Part shown: positions 1-5,787 of the stretch, piece after piece
How positions within the stretch are numbered: the stretch's first letter is position 1
Layout: each line of letters starts with the position of its first letter
Assembly: GCA_027658995.1 (NCBI GenBank)
Contig: JAQDQK010000040.1
Span: forward strand, 1 to 8,206
Length of the DNA stretch: 8,206 nucleotides
Source: Propionibacteriaceae bacterium AM104-82
Lineage (GTDB): Bacteria > Actinomycetota > Actinomycetes > Propionibacteriales > Propionibacteriaceae
Direction: 5' to 3'
Position numbers and translations under genes: made by a program
Notes under the pieces: model-generated
What the model was told of the DNA's origin: nothing
What the model saw: only the letters and a program-made list of their open reading frames with translations
The model's database searches: none

Positions 1-1
1 C

Positions 2-46
2 CATCAAATGGAAACCGACGACTCACAGAACGTCCGGACCGAATGA
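2..46 (+). CDS. possible C-terminal tail of an upstream gene
   Basis: This frame is open from the window edge to a TGA and encodes 14 residues ending in NVRTE. It is hydrophilic and could be the end of a gene starting outside the window, 45 bp before the next start codon. Fourteen codons cannot establish coding, so this is only a possibility. Confidence 0.2.
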   Translation, partial: HQMETDDSQNVRTE

Positions 47-81
47 AGGGGGCGGCTCAAGGATGCGAGCACATCCGAGGT

Positions 82-88
82 AGGAGGG
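82..88 (+). promoter_or_regulatory. Shine-Dalgarno for the DUF2510-like gene
   Basis: AGGAGGG lies three bases before the ATG at 92 if its end is counted, with the GGAGG core 4-8 bases upstream. It fixes ATG 92 as the start and shows that this gene, unlike several others here, has a conventional leader. Confidence 0.7.
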
Positions 89-91
89 AAC

Positions 92-478
92 ATGGCGGCG
101 ACGCAGGCAGGCTGGTACGACGACGGGTCCGGCACGCAGCGATGGTGGGACGGAAAGCAGTGGACGGAGCGGGTGCAGGCTGCTGCGCCGTCCGCCCCTG
201 GGCTCGGCGGGATGATCGACAGGATCCAGGCCGACGCCGTCTCAGGGGCGCAGCCGCGACCGGCTCCGCGCGGCATGAGTTACGTCGTGCTGCAGGTGAT
301 CCTGAAGGAGAAGATGTGGGGAACAGGATCGGGCAACCTGACCGAACTTGAGGGTGTGATCAACAAGCAGGCCGCGCTCGGGTACCGGCTCCACACCATC
401 ACCACGGCCTCCTCGGGAAGCAAGGGCTTCGCGGGAGGCGACCGCATCCAGGCGACCATGGTCTTCGAGAGGCTCTGA
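92..478 (+). CDS. DUF2510 / DUF4177-like small protein
   Basis: A 128-aa protein of unknown biochemical role. Residues 6-29 carry the DUF2510 signature: GWYDD at 7-11, RWWDG at 17-21 and QWTERV at 23-28. This short Trp-rich motif is common at the N-terminus of actinobacterial proteins, often membrane-associated or regulatory. A Pro/Ala-rich linker (about 30-61) leads to a C-terminal domain (64-128: YVVLQVIL, then LEGVINKQAALGYRLHTITT, then ATMVFERL) that has the beta-alpha-beta-beta pattern and the 'N..G..GYRL' centre of DUF4177-type domains. No signal peptide or membrane helix is seen. The strong Shine-Dalgarno and high GC3 support it over the antisense frames. The domain calls are pattern recognition from memory; DUF2510 is the firmer of the two. 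Confidence 0.85.
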   Translation: MAATQAGWYDDGSGTQRWWDGKQWTERVQAAAPSAPGLGGMIDRIQADAVSGAQPRPAPRGMSYVVLQVILKEKMWGTGSGNLTELEGVINKQAALGYRLHTITTASSGSKGFAGGDRIQATMVFERL

Positions 479-492
479 GCCGGGCCGCCCGG

Positions 493-498
493 TAGCGT
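493..498 (+). promoter_or_regulatory. leaderless -10 box (TAGCGT) for the 178-aa gene
   Basis: TAGCGT fits the actinobacterial -10 consensus TANNNT and is followed by six bases (GGCCGC) and then ATG 505. Transcription would start on or next to the A of the ATG. No Shine-Dalgarno precedes this start, which agrees with a leaderless mRNA. No convincing -35 box is visible. Confidence 0.55.
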
Positions 499-504
499 GG
501 CCGC

Positions 505-1041
505 ATGAAGAACGCGCCCGACGGGGCAGGCCCCGGGGCCGACCCGCGGTTCCTTGGCGCGGTGGCGACCGCGGAGGCGATCGAACGTGGCGTGACGTCG
601 CCGCGCTGGCCGCAGTTGGGGCTGCCCGTGGTCGAACGCGGCCCGTTGAGCATCTTTCCACTCGCGCGCGCGGCGAACACCGATCCGGAGGAGGGGCTTG
701 CGCGGCTCTGGCGCCAACTGAGCATGGAGTTGAGCTTCATCTACGGAGGCTACGACCTCCGCGTCAACTTGGTTCGCCGTGAGGATCCGTACGGCGTCCT
801 CCTCGCGGATGCCGGGTCGGTTGGGGCCTGGTCGATCTGGTGGCGGGTCAAGGAGAGCGCCGTGGTCTTCGTCCGGTCGATCGACCTGGAGCGTGAGGTG
901 GACACCCTTGCGTTCCACGTCGTCCCGAGGCTGTGGGTCTGGGAACCGCGCGGCCTCCCAACCGGGGACCCAGAGCCGCACGATCGGCAACTCATCCACG
1001 CACGTGACGCCGCCGACGTCGCCTGGGTCTGGCCAGACTGA
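505..1041 (+). CDS. hypothetical protein, 178 aa
   Basis: I do not recognise this protein. It appears soluble: no signal peptide and no membrane segment. The first 60 residues are Ala/Gly/Pro-rich. The later part alternates short hydrophobic strands (LSFIYGGYDLRVNLV, GAWSIWWRV, SAVVFVRSIDL, PRLWVWEPR) with charged turns, suggesting a mainly beta fold, and it ends in VAWVWPD. Tryptophan is unusually frequent in the C-terminal half (WSIWW, WVW, WVW). It begins 27 bp after the previous stop but appears to have its own leaderless promoter. Long antisense frames cross the locus, but codon-third-position GC and the promoter spacing favour this strand. Function unknown. Confidence 0.7.
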   Translation: MKNAPDGAGPGADPRFLGAVATAEAIERGVTSPRWPQLGLPVVERGPLSIFPLARAANTDPEEGLARLWRQLSMELSFIYGGYDLRVNLVRREDPYGVLLADAGSVGAWSIWWRVKESAVVFVRSIDLEREVDTLAFHVVPRLWVWEPRGLPTGDPEPHDRQLIHARDAADVAWVWPD

Positions 1042-1064
1042 CGCGCCCTGAACAGGCGGCTCAC

Positions 1065-1085
1065 TAGGATCGCAGCCGACAAGGA
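1065..1085 (+). promoter_or_regulatory. -10 box and Shine-Dalgarno for the 369-aa gene
   Basis: TAGGAT at 1065-1070 matches TANNNT; transcription would start near 1077. AAGGA at 1081-1085 is a possible Shine-Dalgarno, 5 bases before GTG 1091 and 11 before ATG 1097. The leader would be about 15-20 nt, so this gene is not leaderless. The spacing slightly favours GTG 1091, but GGGG at 1088-1091 could serve ATG 1097. Confidence 0.4.
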
Positions 1086-1090
1086 TTGGG

Positions 1091-2200
1091 GTGACCATGG
1101 CGAAGACCTCGACGGCGTGGCAGGACGGCTTGAAGGCCGCGTCGACGGCGCGCGGGATGCGGTTCGTCAGCGGCACGCCCTATCTGATCGACGACGTCTA
1201 CATCACCACCCTGACGGCGTGGTTCCTCGGCCCGACGCAGGACGGCCTCGGGCACAGGGTCGAGTGGAGGGTCGAGATCAAGCCGCTGCGCGTCGACGCG
1301 CTGCTGTGGGAGGCGTTCATGCCCGACACCACTATGGGGCCGCGGATGCAACTGAATCGTCGCATCAATGGGGCCTTCCGGGTCCGGCCCCTGGTGATTG
1401 CGGAGGGCATCACGCCGGTCGAGCCCGGCGCGGAGTCGGACATGGCGGGAGCGCTCGACGCGTTCGAGGCGGCCAGGAATGACTTCATCGCCGCGCATCC
1501 CGACGAGGCCAGCTTCGCGAGCGCCATCGAGGACCGGCCGGGGGCCGGCCAATCTCGGGAACTGGTACTGCTGATCACCGCGCTGCTCGCAGCCGATCGT
1601 CCCGCCGACGCAGCACGTGTCGCCGACGAGGCGATCGCCCGAGGCGAGACCGGTTCGATGGGCCGCGTCGTCGACGTGCTGAAGTACCTGGCCGCCTATG
1701 CCAAAGGGCCGGAGGCCTACGCCGCGTTTGAGGCGAGCCTCGTGCCGACACACACCATGCAGATCCTGCGTGAGACGACGCCGAGCAGCGCGCACGAACT
1801 GCGTAGCGAGCACTACGTCGGACGGTTCGGGCATCACCTGTCGAGCATGGACGGCAGCGACCCGTGGGCGGTGATCCTCGACGAGATCCCGCCCGCCGGA
1901 GCCGACGGCTACTCCGGACTGAGATACCTGCAGGCCGCGGGCACCGCCGAACGGATGATCGTCGAGGTCTGCCGGCCGGACACGGAGGTGCCAGGTTCGG
2001 CAGTGCGATCCGTCGTCGGGCGCGGAGGGAAAGGCGAAGGAACGGTCGAGTTCGTGCTTCCGCGCAGCACCGAGGTCGTCGGGACGCACGAGGTCTTCGA
2101 CGCTGACGAGGCGGCAGCGATGTTCGAGAGGTTCTACCGGGCGGGCGACATCGGGGACGGGTACACGCTTCGCGCCGTCGAGCGCTTCGACCCGTCGTGA
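1091..2200 (+). CDS. hypothetical protein, about 369 aa
   Basis: No family is confidently recognised. The start is either GTG 1091 (MTMAKT...) or ATG 1097 (MAKT...), two codons apart. Residues about 1-110 look alpha/beta: a helix (WQDGLKAASTARGM), then strands around YLIDDVYITTLTAWFLG and VEWRVEIKPL. This loosely recalls DUF4304-like domains, but I would not rely on it. Residues about 145-215 are helical and Ala-rich (LVLLITALLAADRPADAARVADEAIARG), resembling a helical-repeat (TPR-like) pair. The C-terminal 90 residues (RMIVEVCRP, GTVEFVLPRSTEVVGTHEVFDADEAAAMFERFY, GYTLRAVERF) resemble small immunity-type domains that end in a GYTLRP-like strand; this is inference. No signal peptide or transmembrane segment is seen. 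It is the last gene before the repeat cluster. Confidence 0.8.
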   Translation: MTMAKTSTAWQDGLKAASTARGMRFVSGTPYLIDDVYITTLTAWFLGPTQDGLGHRVEWRVEIKPLRVDALLWEAFMPDTTMGPRMQLNRRINGAFRVRPLVIAEGITPVEPGAESDMAGALDAFEAARNDFIAAHPDEASFASAIEDRPGAGQSRELVLLITALLAADRPADAARVADEAIARGETGSMGRVVDVLKYLAAYAKGPEAYAAFEASLVPTHTMQILRETTPSSAHELRSEHYVGRFGHHLSSMDGSDPWAVILDEIPPAGADGYSGLRYLQAAGTAERMIVEVCRPDTEVPGSAVRSVVGRGGKGEGTVEFVLPRSTEVVGTHEVFDADEAAAMFERFYRAGDIGDGYTLRAVERFDPS

Positions 2201-2384
2201 TCGTGTTGGCTGAGCCAGTCGCCGCGACGTAGTGGTGGACGGAGTGGAGGTTCAACTCCTCTCGCGATGACGTTCGGCTGGATCGGCCTGCGAGTGAGTT
2301 ACAAAACATGCTCAAGGTCGGAACCCGCACCGCGCCCCGATCGAGGAAGGTCGCGGTGTTCGGGTCTCTGCGCGGGCTCCTGTT
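2201..2384. other. gene-free spacer before the repeat cluster
   Basis: No convincing gene is seen. The stretch has a small T-arm-like stem-loop at 2246-2262 (GGAGG, loop TTCAACT, CCTCT) but no matching acceptor or anticodon arms. Forward frames from 2267 run on into the repeats and are composed of translated repeat, so they are not genes. Confidence 0.5.
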
Positions 2385-2462
2385 GGTTTCGACGCGCGTT
2401 GCGGCGCTTCGCGCCTTGGCGCGGCTCAACCGGCGGTAGCGCGGCTCAACCGGCAGTGACGC

Positions 2463-2492
2463 GGCTCAACCGGCGGGACCGCTGGTTGAGCC
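2463..2492. repeat. 30-bp hairpin of two inverted repeat ends
   Basis: GGCTCAACCGGC at 2463-2474 pairs with GCTGGTTGAGCC at 2481-2492, leaving a six-base loop (GGGACC). The stem is 12 pairs with one G-U. It forms where one repeat end faces an inverted copy. No T-tract follows, so it is not an obvious intrinsic terminator, though it lies 3' of the gene ending at 2200. Confidence 0.8.
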
Positions 2493-2552
2493 ATGTCGGG
2501 CGCGGAGCGGTCGACATCGGTCGAAACCCTCGCGAGGTTCGCAGGGAGCCCG

Positions 2553-2575
2553 TTCCCCGAGCTCGTCGAGGGGTC
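2553..2575. repeat. dispersed imperfect palindrome CCCCGAGCTCGTCGAGGGG
   Basis: An imperfect inverted repeat (TTCCCCGAGC to GAGGGGTC). A near-identical copy lies at 7988-8010, a partial one at 7951-7970 and a degraded version at about 7645-7667. It belongs to a second intergenic repeat family, distinct from the GCGGCTCAACC family but found beside it in both clusters. Confidence 0.75.
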
Positions 2576-2786
2576 CGATTGCGGTCGGGTGTGCTCGTGG
2601 GTGCGGGTTGGTTCGACGCGCGTCGCGTCGCTTCGCGCCTTGGCGCGGCTCAACCCATGGTCGGCGGGCGTTGTGGCGCTTCGCGCCTTGGCGCGGCTCA
2701 ACCGGCGGGAGCGCGGCTCAACCCGCGGTCGGCGGGCGTTGCGGCGCTTCGCGCCTTGGCGCGGCTCAACCGGCGGGGTGCAGGGA

Positions 2787-2792
2787 TAGGCT
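2787..2792 (+). promoter_or_regulatory. leaderless -10 box (TAGGCT) for the DUF1871-like gene
   Basis: TAGGCT fits TANNNT and is followed by six bases (CGCCGC) and ATG 2799, the same geometry as at 493-505. No Shine-Dalgarno is present. The box starts only 16 bp after the last repeat copy, so the repeat occupies the -35 position. Confidence 0.55.
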
Positions 2793-2798
2793 CGCCGC

Positions 2799-3056
2799 AT
2801 GTCCCTGTCGCGTGAACAACTCATCGAGATTCTTGCCGAGGCCGACCCCGTCGGCCTGATCGAGGAAGGCGCGCCGCGCGACGAGTACGCCCGAGAGGCC
2901 GACGCGATCCTCGAGCTCACCGGGGTGCCGAAGTTGTCCGAGATCACCGGCGTCTTCGCCGTCAGCTTCGCCGATCCCGGCGCATGCCAGCGCGAGACCG
3001 CGCGATGGATCGTCGATGAGATGATCGCCCGCGGCGCGGAGTTCTCGGGTTCCTAG
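2799..3056 (+). CDS. small DUF1871-like protein, 85 aa
   Basis: A small acidic, all-helical cytoplasmic protein. The segment ADPVGLIEEGAPRDEY (15-30) followed by a helix EADAILEL (33-40) resembles the 'WDPIGL...APxDEY...I' signature of DUF1871-type proteins, small uncharacterised proteins in Firmicutes and Actinobacteria. The remainder (LSEITGVFAVSF, then QRETARWIVDEMIARG) fits the helical C-terminus of that family, and the length is typical. There is no signal peptide or membrane segment. The start follows a -10 box by six bases, so a leaderless transcript is likely. It stands alone between the repeat cluster and a gene-poor stretch. The family call is from motif memory and its function is unknown. 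Confidence 0.75.
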   Translation: MSLSREQLIEILAEADPVGLIEEGAPRDEYAREADAILELTGVPKLSEITGVFAVSFADPGACQRETARWIVDEMIARGAEFSGS

Positions 3057-3578
3057 CCCGCGCTCTTGTTGGGCCGGTCCCTTGCTGAACGTCGGCGGGG
3101 AGCGCCGCGAGGAACTGCACGCGACCAGTCCGAGCGGGGGTTCGACCATCCGCTTGGCGCGGGCGGTCTGAACGGCGAGCCAGAAAGCTCCGGGTCCGTC
3201 CCGTCCAGTTCTCTTGCGGCGACTTGGGGCCCACCGCCGAGGACGTCGCCGATGTCTGACCGCTCGGCACGAAGAATCGGGCAGCTTCATCCCGGCGCGC
3301 CACGTCGTGAGCAGCCTCATCGGGCTGAACCGGCGCATTGGTGCGTTGCCCGCGCCCTGTGTTCCAGGGGACGGGGACTCTTGAGTGGTCGCCTGGATCA
3401 GATAGTCCGGGGCTGACGCCTGCGCGCTCGCCCGGGCCAGGTGGCCCGGGGAGGGACTGCCACTGGCATGCTGAGCACAACGATCAGTCCCACCGAGGCG
3501 TTGAGGCCAAGGGCGGCGTGCGGGTCGTGAGTCACTGTCAGGCGGCATGGCGGGCAGATGGGGAGAGGTGGCGTGCAG
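3057..3578. other. gene-free stretch, possibly decayed sequence
   Basis: No frame on either strand has convincing actinobacterial codon bias or a recognisable domain. Overlapping frames of 85-170 codons exist in several phases, including the upstream half of the long forward frame entering the CrtA-like gene, but they are rich in Arg/Pro/Ser. The base composition is more mixed than in the flanks (for example around 3180-3215 and 3470-3490). It may be the remnant of a lost gene or insertion. One perfect hairpin lies at 3431-3450. Confidence 0.5.
3431..3450. repeat. perfect GC hairpin
   Basis: CCCGGGCC (3431-3438) and GGCCCGGG (3443-3450) are perfect inverted repeats around a four-base loop AGGT. 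No T-tract follows on either strand, so a terminator role is unproven. Confidence 0.6.
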
Positions 3579-3800
3579 ATGAGTCGATGGTGGGTGGCCC
3601 TGACGGCCTTGGCCGGGGTGTTCCTGATGGCCTTCGGGGCCTTCGTGGTGCTCGCGGGCGAGGCCGACGACTCGCCGGGACTCGGCGGTCTCGGGCTCAT
3701 CACCGGCCTGATCGGTCTGGTGATGCTTCTCAGGACGGTGCTGAGTCTGCGGCGTGCCACGCACTCCAGGGACTCGACCCCGGGCGCTCCAGGGCGGTAG
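3579..3800 (+). CDS. small two-helix membrane protein, 73 aa
   Basis: From ATG 3579 the product begins MSRWWVALTALAGVFLMAFG. Two hydrophobic segments (about residues 4-27, and 36-53 with GGLGLITGLIGLVMLL) flank a short acidic loop (GEADDSPG), and the tail is basic (LRRATHSRDS). This is a membrane hairpin with both ends probably cytoplasmic. I prefer ATG 3579 because GGGAGAGG (3561-3568) lies 10 bases before it; GTG 3573 (4 bases after that motif) and ATG 3558 are in-frame alternatives. No family is recognised. Such proteins are often poorly conserved envelope components, but nothing here shows a specific role. Confidence 0.65.
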   Translation: MSRWWVALTALAGVFLMAFGAFVVLAGEADDSPGLGGLGLITGLIGLVMLLRTVLSLRRATHSRDSTPGAPGR

Positions 3801-3954
3801 ACGAGCGGAGGTCGGCACCGCTCCTGAGGCGACCGCGATCCTCGCCGCGGGGTTCCGCCCAGACGCTGGCCTGGGCGCCACCAATCCGTCTGAGACTCTG
3901 GGCGTCGACCCGAGACGGCTCTGTGCGATCGCCGTGGACAGGTCGGCCACCTGG

Positions 3955-3960
3955 TTGGAT
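3955..3960 (+). promoter_or_regulatory. weak leaderless -10 box (TTGGAT)
   Basis: TTGGAT differs from TANNNT at the second base and lies seven bases before ATG 3968. GGGGG at 3962-3966 is too close to act as a normal Shine-Dalgarno. The geometry matches the better leaderless boxes in this window, but the sequence fit is poor. Confidence 0.3.
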
Positions 3961-3967
3961 CGGGGGC

Positions 3968-4663
3968 ATGGTCCTTCACTCGTTCCACCTCGTGCACCTG
4001 GCACCCCACCAAGGGGTCGGCGCGCTGCTCAGCCCGCCGTCGGCGCCCGGGCTTGTGCACGCGGAGGTGCTGGCCGGGATGGACCTCGGGGCGCCGATCG
4101 TGACGCCCCGCCGGATGCAGGTCGGCAGGCTCGCAGTGTTCGCCGAGTGGGCAGAGGAGGCGGCCCTCGAGCAATTCCTCGCCGACGATCCGCTGGGCCG
4201 ACAACTGGCGACGGGATGGCACGTGCGTCTCGCCTATCAACGGCGCTGGGGGAGCGTCCGCGAGATGGCCCACCTACCTGAGCAGGCCGAGAAGACCGAC
4301 CTCGACGCCCCCAGCGTCGCGGTCACCCTCGCCAGGATGCGGTTGCCGGAGTTGCCACGGTTCCTCCGCTGGGGCCGACCCGTCGAGCGGCAGGTCCGCG
4401 ACCATCCCGAGACGACCCTCGCCGTGGCGGCGATGCGCCCGCCCAATACCGTGGCGACCTTCTCGGTCTGGACCAGTGCGCGGGCGATGACCGGGATGGT
4501 CTGGGGCCGCGACAAGGGCCCGACCGCCAGGCTCCACAACGAGGCGATGGCGGAGCGGGAGCGCCGCGACTTCCACCACGAGTTCACGACGCTGCGGTTC
4601 CGGCCGCTCAGCGAGCACGGATCCTGGAAGGGACGATCGGGCTACGTCCCGGTAGCGGGTTGA
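3968..4663 (+). CDS. spheroidene monooxygenase (CrtA)-like protein
   Basis: A 231-aa soluble protein. The C-terminal half resembles the CrtA-like fold: VAVTLARMRLPELPRFLRWG (117-136), a central strand LAVAAMRPPNTVATFSVW with the characteristic TFSVW at 164-168, AMTGMVWG (173-180), H190 in the following helix, and a terminal DFHHEFTTLRFRPL (201-214). In CrtA this segment belongs to a ferredoxin-like barrel of a heme-dependent carotenoid oxygenase. The N-terminal half (LHSFHLVHLAPHQGVGALL and RLAVFAEWAEEAALEQFLADDPLG) looks like a second copy of the same barrel. No carotenoid gene lies nearby, so the substrate is unknown and a carotenoid role should not be assumed. The frame stays open far upstream (to 3338), but that part lacks coding character; ATG 3968 begins the bias and matches the family start. 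Confidence 0.75.
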   Translation: MVLHSFHLVHLAPHQGVGALLSPPSAPGLVHAEVLAGMDLGAPIVTPRRMQVGRLAVFAEWAEEAALEQFLADDPLGRQLATGWHVRLAYQRRWGSVREMAHLPEQAEKTDLDAPSVAVTLARMRLPELPRFLRWGRPVERQVRDHPETTLAVAAMRPPNTVATFSVWTSARAMTGMVWGRDKGPTARLHNEAMAERERRDFHHEFTTLRFRPLSEHGSWKGRSGYVPVAG

Positions 4664-4791
4664 AGCCGCTCTCCATCGGGCTGGACCGCCGCCCCGGCAG
4701 GCCCGTAACGACGCGAGCCTCACCGTCAGCGGCGTGTTCGAGGCCGCCGGCCGACCTGTCCGTCAGCCGAGGGAATGGCCCTCCACGATGC

Positions 4792-4797
4792 CACGAT
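4792..4797 (+). promoter_or_regulatory. possible leaderless -10 box (CACGAT)
   Basis: CACGAT matches NANNNT (first base off consensus) and is followed by six bases (GAGGCG) and ATG 4804. GAGG at 4799-4802 is too close to the ATG to be a Shine-Dalgarno. Low-confidence site, listed because its spacing repeats that of the stronger boxes. Confidence 0.3.
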
Positions 4798-4803
4798 GAG
4801 GCG

Positions 4804-5283
4804 ATGGAGACCATGCTGGAGGCATTCCTCGAGATCAACGACCGCATCGCGGGCCTCGTCCCCGAGGACTTCGCCCCGTTCGACGTCCCCGTCGAGGGAG
4901 CGACCTGGCGGTTCACCGGCATCTCGGGCACGCCGGGGCCCGATCGACTGCTGGTGGTCACTCTCGACGCGACCGTCACGCCCACGGCGGCTCCCGCGCT
5001 CCCGATCGAGGTTCAGGTGCACGTCGACCAGGTGAGTTCACCCGACGCGCTGCAGGCCCGCATCTCGCTCGGCGGCCAGATCCACTACCACTGGGGTCAC
5101 CACTACGACGCCGGAACCTGGATCGCCGTCTCTGCCTCGTCCGATCCGCTGGCGCTCCCGCACGCCGTCGCCGGGCAGGGGACCTTCGCGGCCTTCCTGG
5201 ACCTCGTGCCAAGGCCGGTCGTCAACGCCGACCTGTTCTGGCGGATCGCCGAGGGCATGCGGGTCTCGGACCGGATGGGCTGA
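4804..5283 (+). CDS. hypothetical protein, 159 aa
   Basis: Unrecognised. From ATG 4804 the product begins METMLEAFLEINDRIAG, an amphipathic helix. Alternating beta segments follow: ATWRFTGISG, DRLLVVTLDATVT, IEVQVHVDQVS, LQARISLGGQIHYHWGHHYDAGTWIAVSAS. It ends in a helix-rich tail (FAAFLDLV, NADLFWRIAEGMRVSDRMG). The His-rich patch IHYHWGHHYD could bind metal, but nothing else supports this. The frame is open back to 4660, but the first 48 codons (RRPGRPVTTRASPSAAC...) lack the character of the rest, so the shorter start is chosen. No signal peptide. It is convergent with the next gene, with 24 bp between stop codons. Confidence 0.65.
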   Translation: METMLEAFLEINDRIAGLVPEDFAPFDVPVEGATWRFTGISGTPGPDRLLVVTLDATVTPTAAPALPIEVQVHVDQVSSPDALQARISLGGQIHYHWGHHYDAGTWIAVSASSDPLALPHAVAGQGTFAAFLDLVPRPVVNADLFWRIAEGMRVSDRMG

Positions 5284-5307
5284 CCGCCCTCCCGCGGGCC
5301 AGTTGGC

Positions 5308-5745
5308 TCAGGATCGCGTCAGGTCCTCGGCGAGCATCACCAGGATGCCGCTCGGCCCACGCAGGTACGTCAGCCGGTACACGTCGCGGTAGTTGGCCAC
5401 GCCCCGCAACGGATGACAGCCGTGCCTCGCCGCGATCGCCAGTGACTCCTCCAGGTCATCGACCGAGAACGCGACCCGGTGCATGCCGATCTCGTTCGGC
5501 AGCGTCGGCTCCGTCTCGATCGCGTCGGGATGGAGGTACTCGAACAGTTCGAGCCTGCCATCGCCGTCAGGGGTCTGGAGCATCGCGATCTTCGCGTGGT
5601 TCCCATCGAGGCCGACGGCGGTGTCGGCCCACTCGCCGCTGACGGTGTCGCGCCCGACCTCGGTCAAGCCGAGGTCAGTGAAGAAGGCGACCGCCTCATC
5701 GAGGTCCCGCACCGCGATGCCGACGTTCTCCAAGTGGATGGCCAT
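5308..5745 (-). CDS. VOC / glyoxalase-fold protein
   Basis: A 145-aa vicinal-oxygen-chelate protein of normal single-chain length, with two beta-alpha-beta-beta-beta modules: NVGIAVRDLDEAVAFFTDLGL (7-27) to RLELFEYLHP (64-73), and MHRVAFSVDDLEESLAIAARHG (88-109) to YLRGPSGILVMLAED (127-141). VOC enzymes usually bind a divalent metal through His in the first strand ('HVGIAV'), Glu in the fourth, His in the fifth and Glu in the last. Here the first position is Asn7 (ENVGIAV) and the last appears to be Met137 (GILVML); E66 or E69 and H89 remain. It may therefore be a metal-free or binding-type member; the substrate cannot be named. It lies 42 bp after the lipoprotein gene on the same strand and may be cotranscribed. 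Confidence 0.9.
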   Translation of the reverse strand: MAIHLENVGIAVRDLDEAVAFFTDLGLTEVGRDTVSGEWADTAVGLDGNHAKIAMLQTPDGDGRLELFEYLHPDAIETEPTLPNEIGMHRVAFSVDDLEESLAIAARHGCHPLRGVANYRDVYRLTYLRGPSGILVMLAEDLTRS

Positions 5746-5754
5746 CGTGCCGTT

Positions 5755-5759
5755 CCTCC
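5755..5759 (-). promoter_or_regulatory. Shine-Dalgarno for the VOC gene
   Basis: Read on the minus strand, GGAGG within GGGGAGGAAC lies nine bases before the ATG at 5745. It fixes the start and sits next to the hairpin at 5761-5784. Confidence 0.7.
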
Positions 5760-5760
5760 C

Positions 5761-5784
5761 CGGGTCCGCCCGGTTGAGGACCCG
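5761..5784 (-). terminator. hairpin between the lipoprotein and VOC genes
   Basis: CGGGTCC (5761-5767) and GGACCCG (5778-5784) form a perfect 7-bp stem with a 10-base loop. On the minus strand it starts three bases after the TAG of the lipoprotein and ends one base before the GGGAGG of the VOC gene. No T-tract follows, so it may be a partial terminator, an mRNA end-stabilising structure or a control on VOC translation. The loop holds the GGTTGAG core of the intergenic repeats. Confidence 0.45.
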
Positions 5785-5787
5785 TCC

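Larger units (their letters stand above)
2385..2771 (+). repeat. cluster of GC-rich repeats ending in GCGGCTCAACC
   Basis: A 25-bp core (CTTCGCGCCTTGG followed by CGCGGCTCAACC) occurs identically four times, at 2407-2431, 2631-2655, 2679-2703 and 2747-2771. Two copies extend left to a fuller 46-47 bp unit that begins GGTTTCGACGCGCG (2385-2431) or GGTTCGACGCGCG (2610-2655), so the unit has GGTT...AACC ends. Shorter copies of only GCGGCTCAACC lie at 2441-2451, 2461-2471 and 2713-2723. In the first and fourth copies, GGCGC-TTC-GCGCC-TT-GGCGC can form two mutually exclusive hairpins that share the middle arm. Related copies recur at 7756-7863. Similar GGTTGAG...CGAAACC elements are scattered through many actinobacterial genomes; their function is not known to me. 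Confidence 0.9.

Noticed and set aside
280..1176. 298-codon minus-strand frame antisense to the 178-aa gene
   Set aside because: It lacks a Shine-Dalgarno and any recognisable motif and overlaps two better-supported plus-strand genes; it is a GC-rich shadow frame.
1064..2089. 341-codon minus-strand frame antisense to the 369-aa gene
   Set aside because: Arg/Pro/Asp-rich shadow product; the plus-strand frame is longer, has a start-region signal and a more natural amino-acid composition.
2246..2262. T-arm-like stem-loop (GGAGG TTCAACT CCTCT) suggesting a tRNA
   Set aside because: The seven-base loop fits TTCRANY, but the downstream CGCGATG finds no 7-bp acceptor partner at the right distance upstream, and no D- or anticodon arm or CCA is visible. 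Most likely chance.
2385..2771. CRISPR array
   Set aside because: The repeats are irregularly spaced, sometimes truncated or directly abutting, spacers are not unique or uniform in length, and no cas gene is near.
2267..2815. Forward frames (182, 98 and 83 codons) across the repeat cluster
   Set aside because: Their products are tandem translations of the repeat (for example RRFAPWRGST and RALARLNRR) with no domain. They are open only because the repeat is GC-rich.
3338..3967. N-terminal 210-codon extension of the CrtA-like gene
   Set aside because: This part overlaps the membrane-protein gene in another frame, is Arg/Gly/Ser-rich and lacks coding character; the family-like sequence begins at ATG 3968.
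2766..4004. 412-codon minus-strand frame
   Set aside because: It runs across the DUF1871-like gene, the gene-free stretch and the small membrane gene. The product is Pro/Arg/Ser-rich without domain signals, so it is read as a shadow frame.
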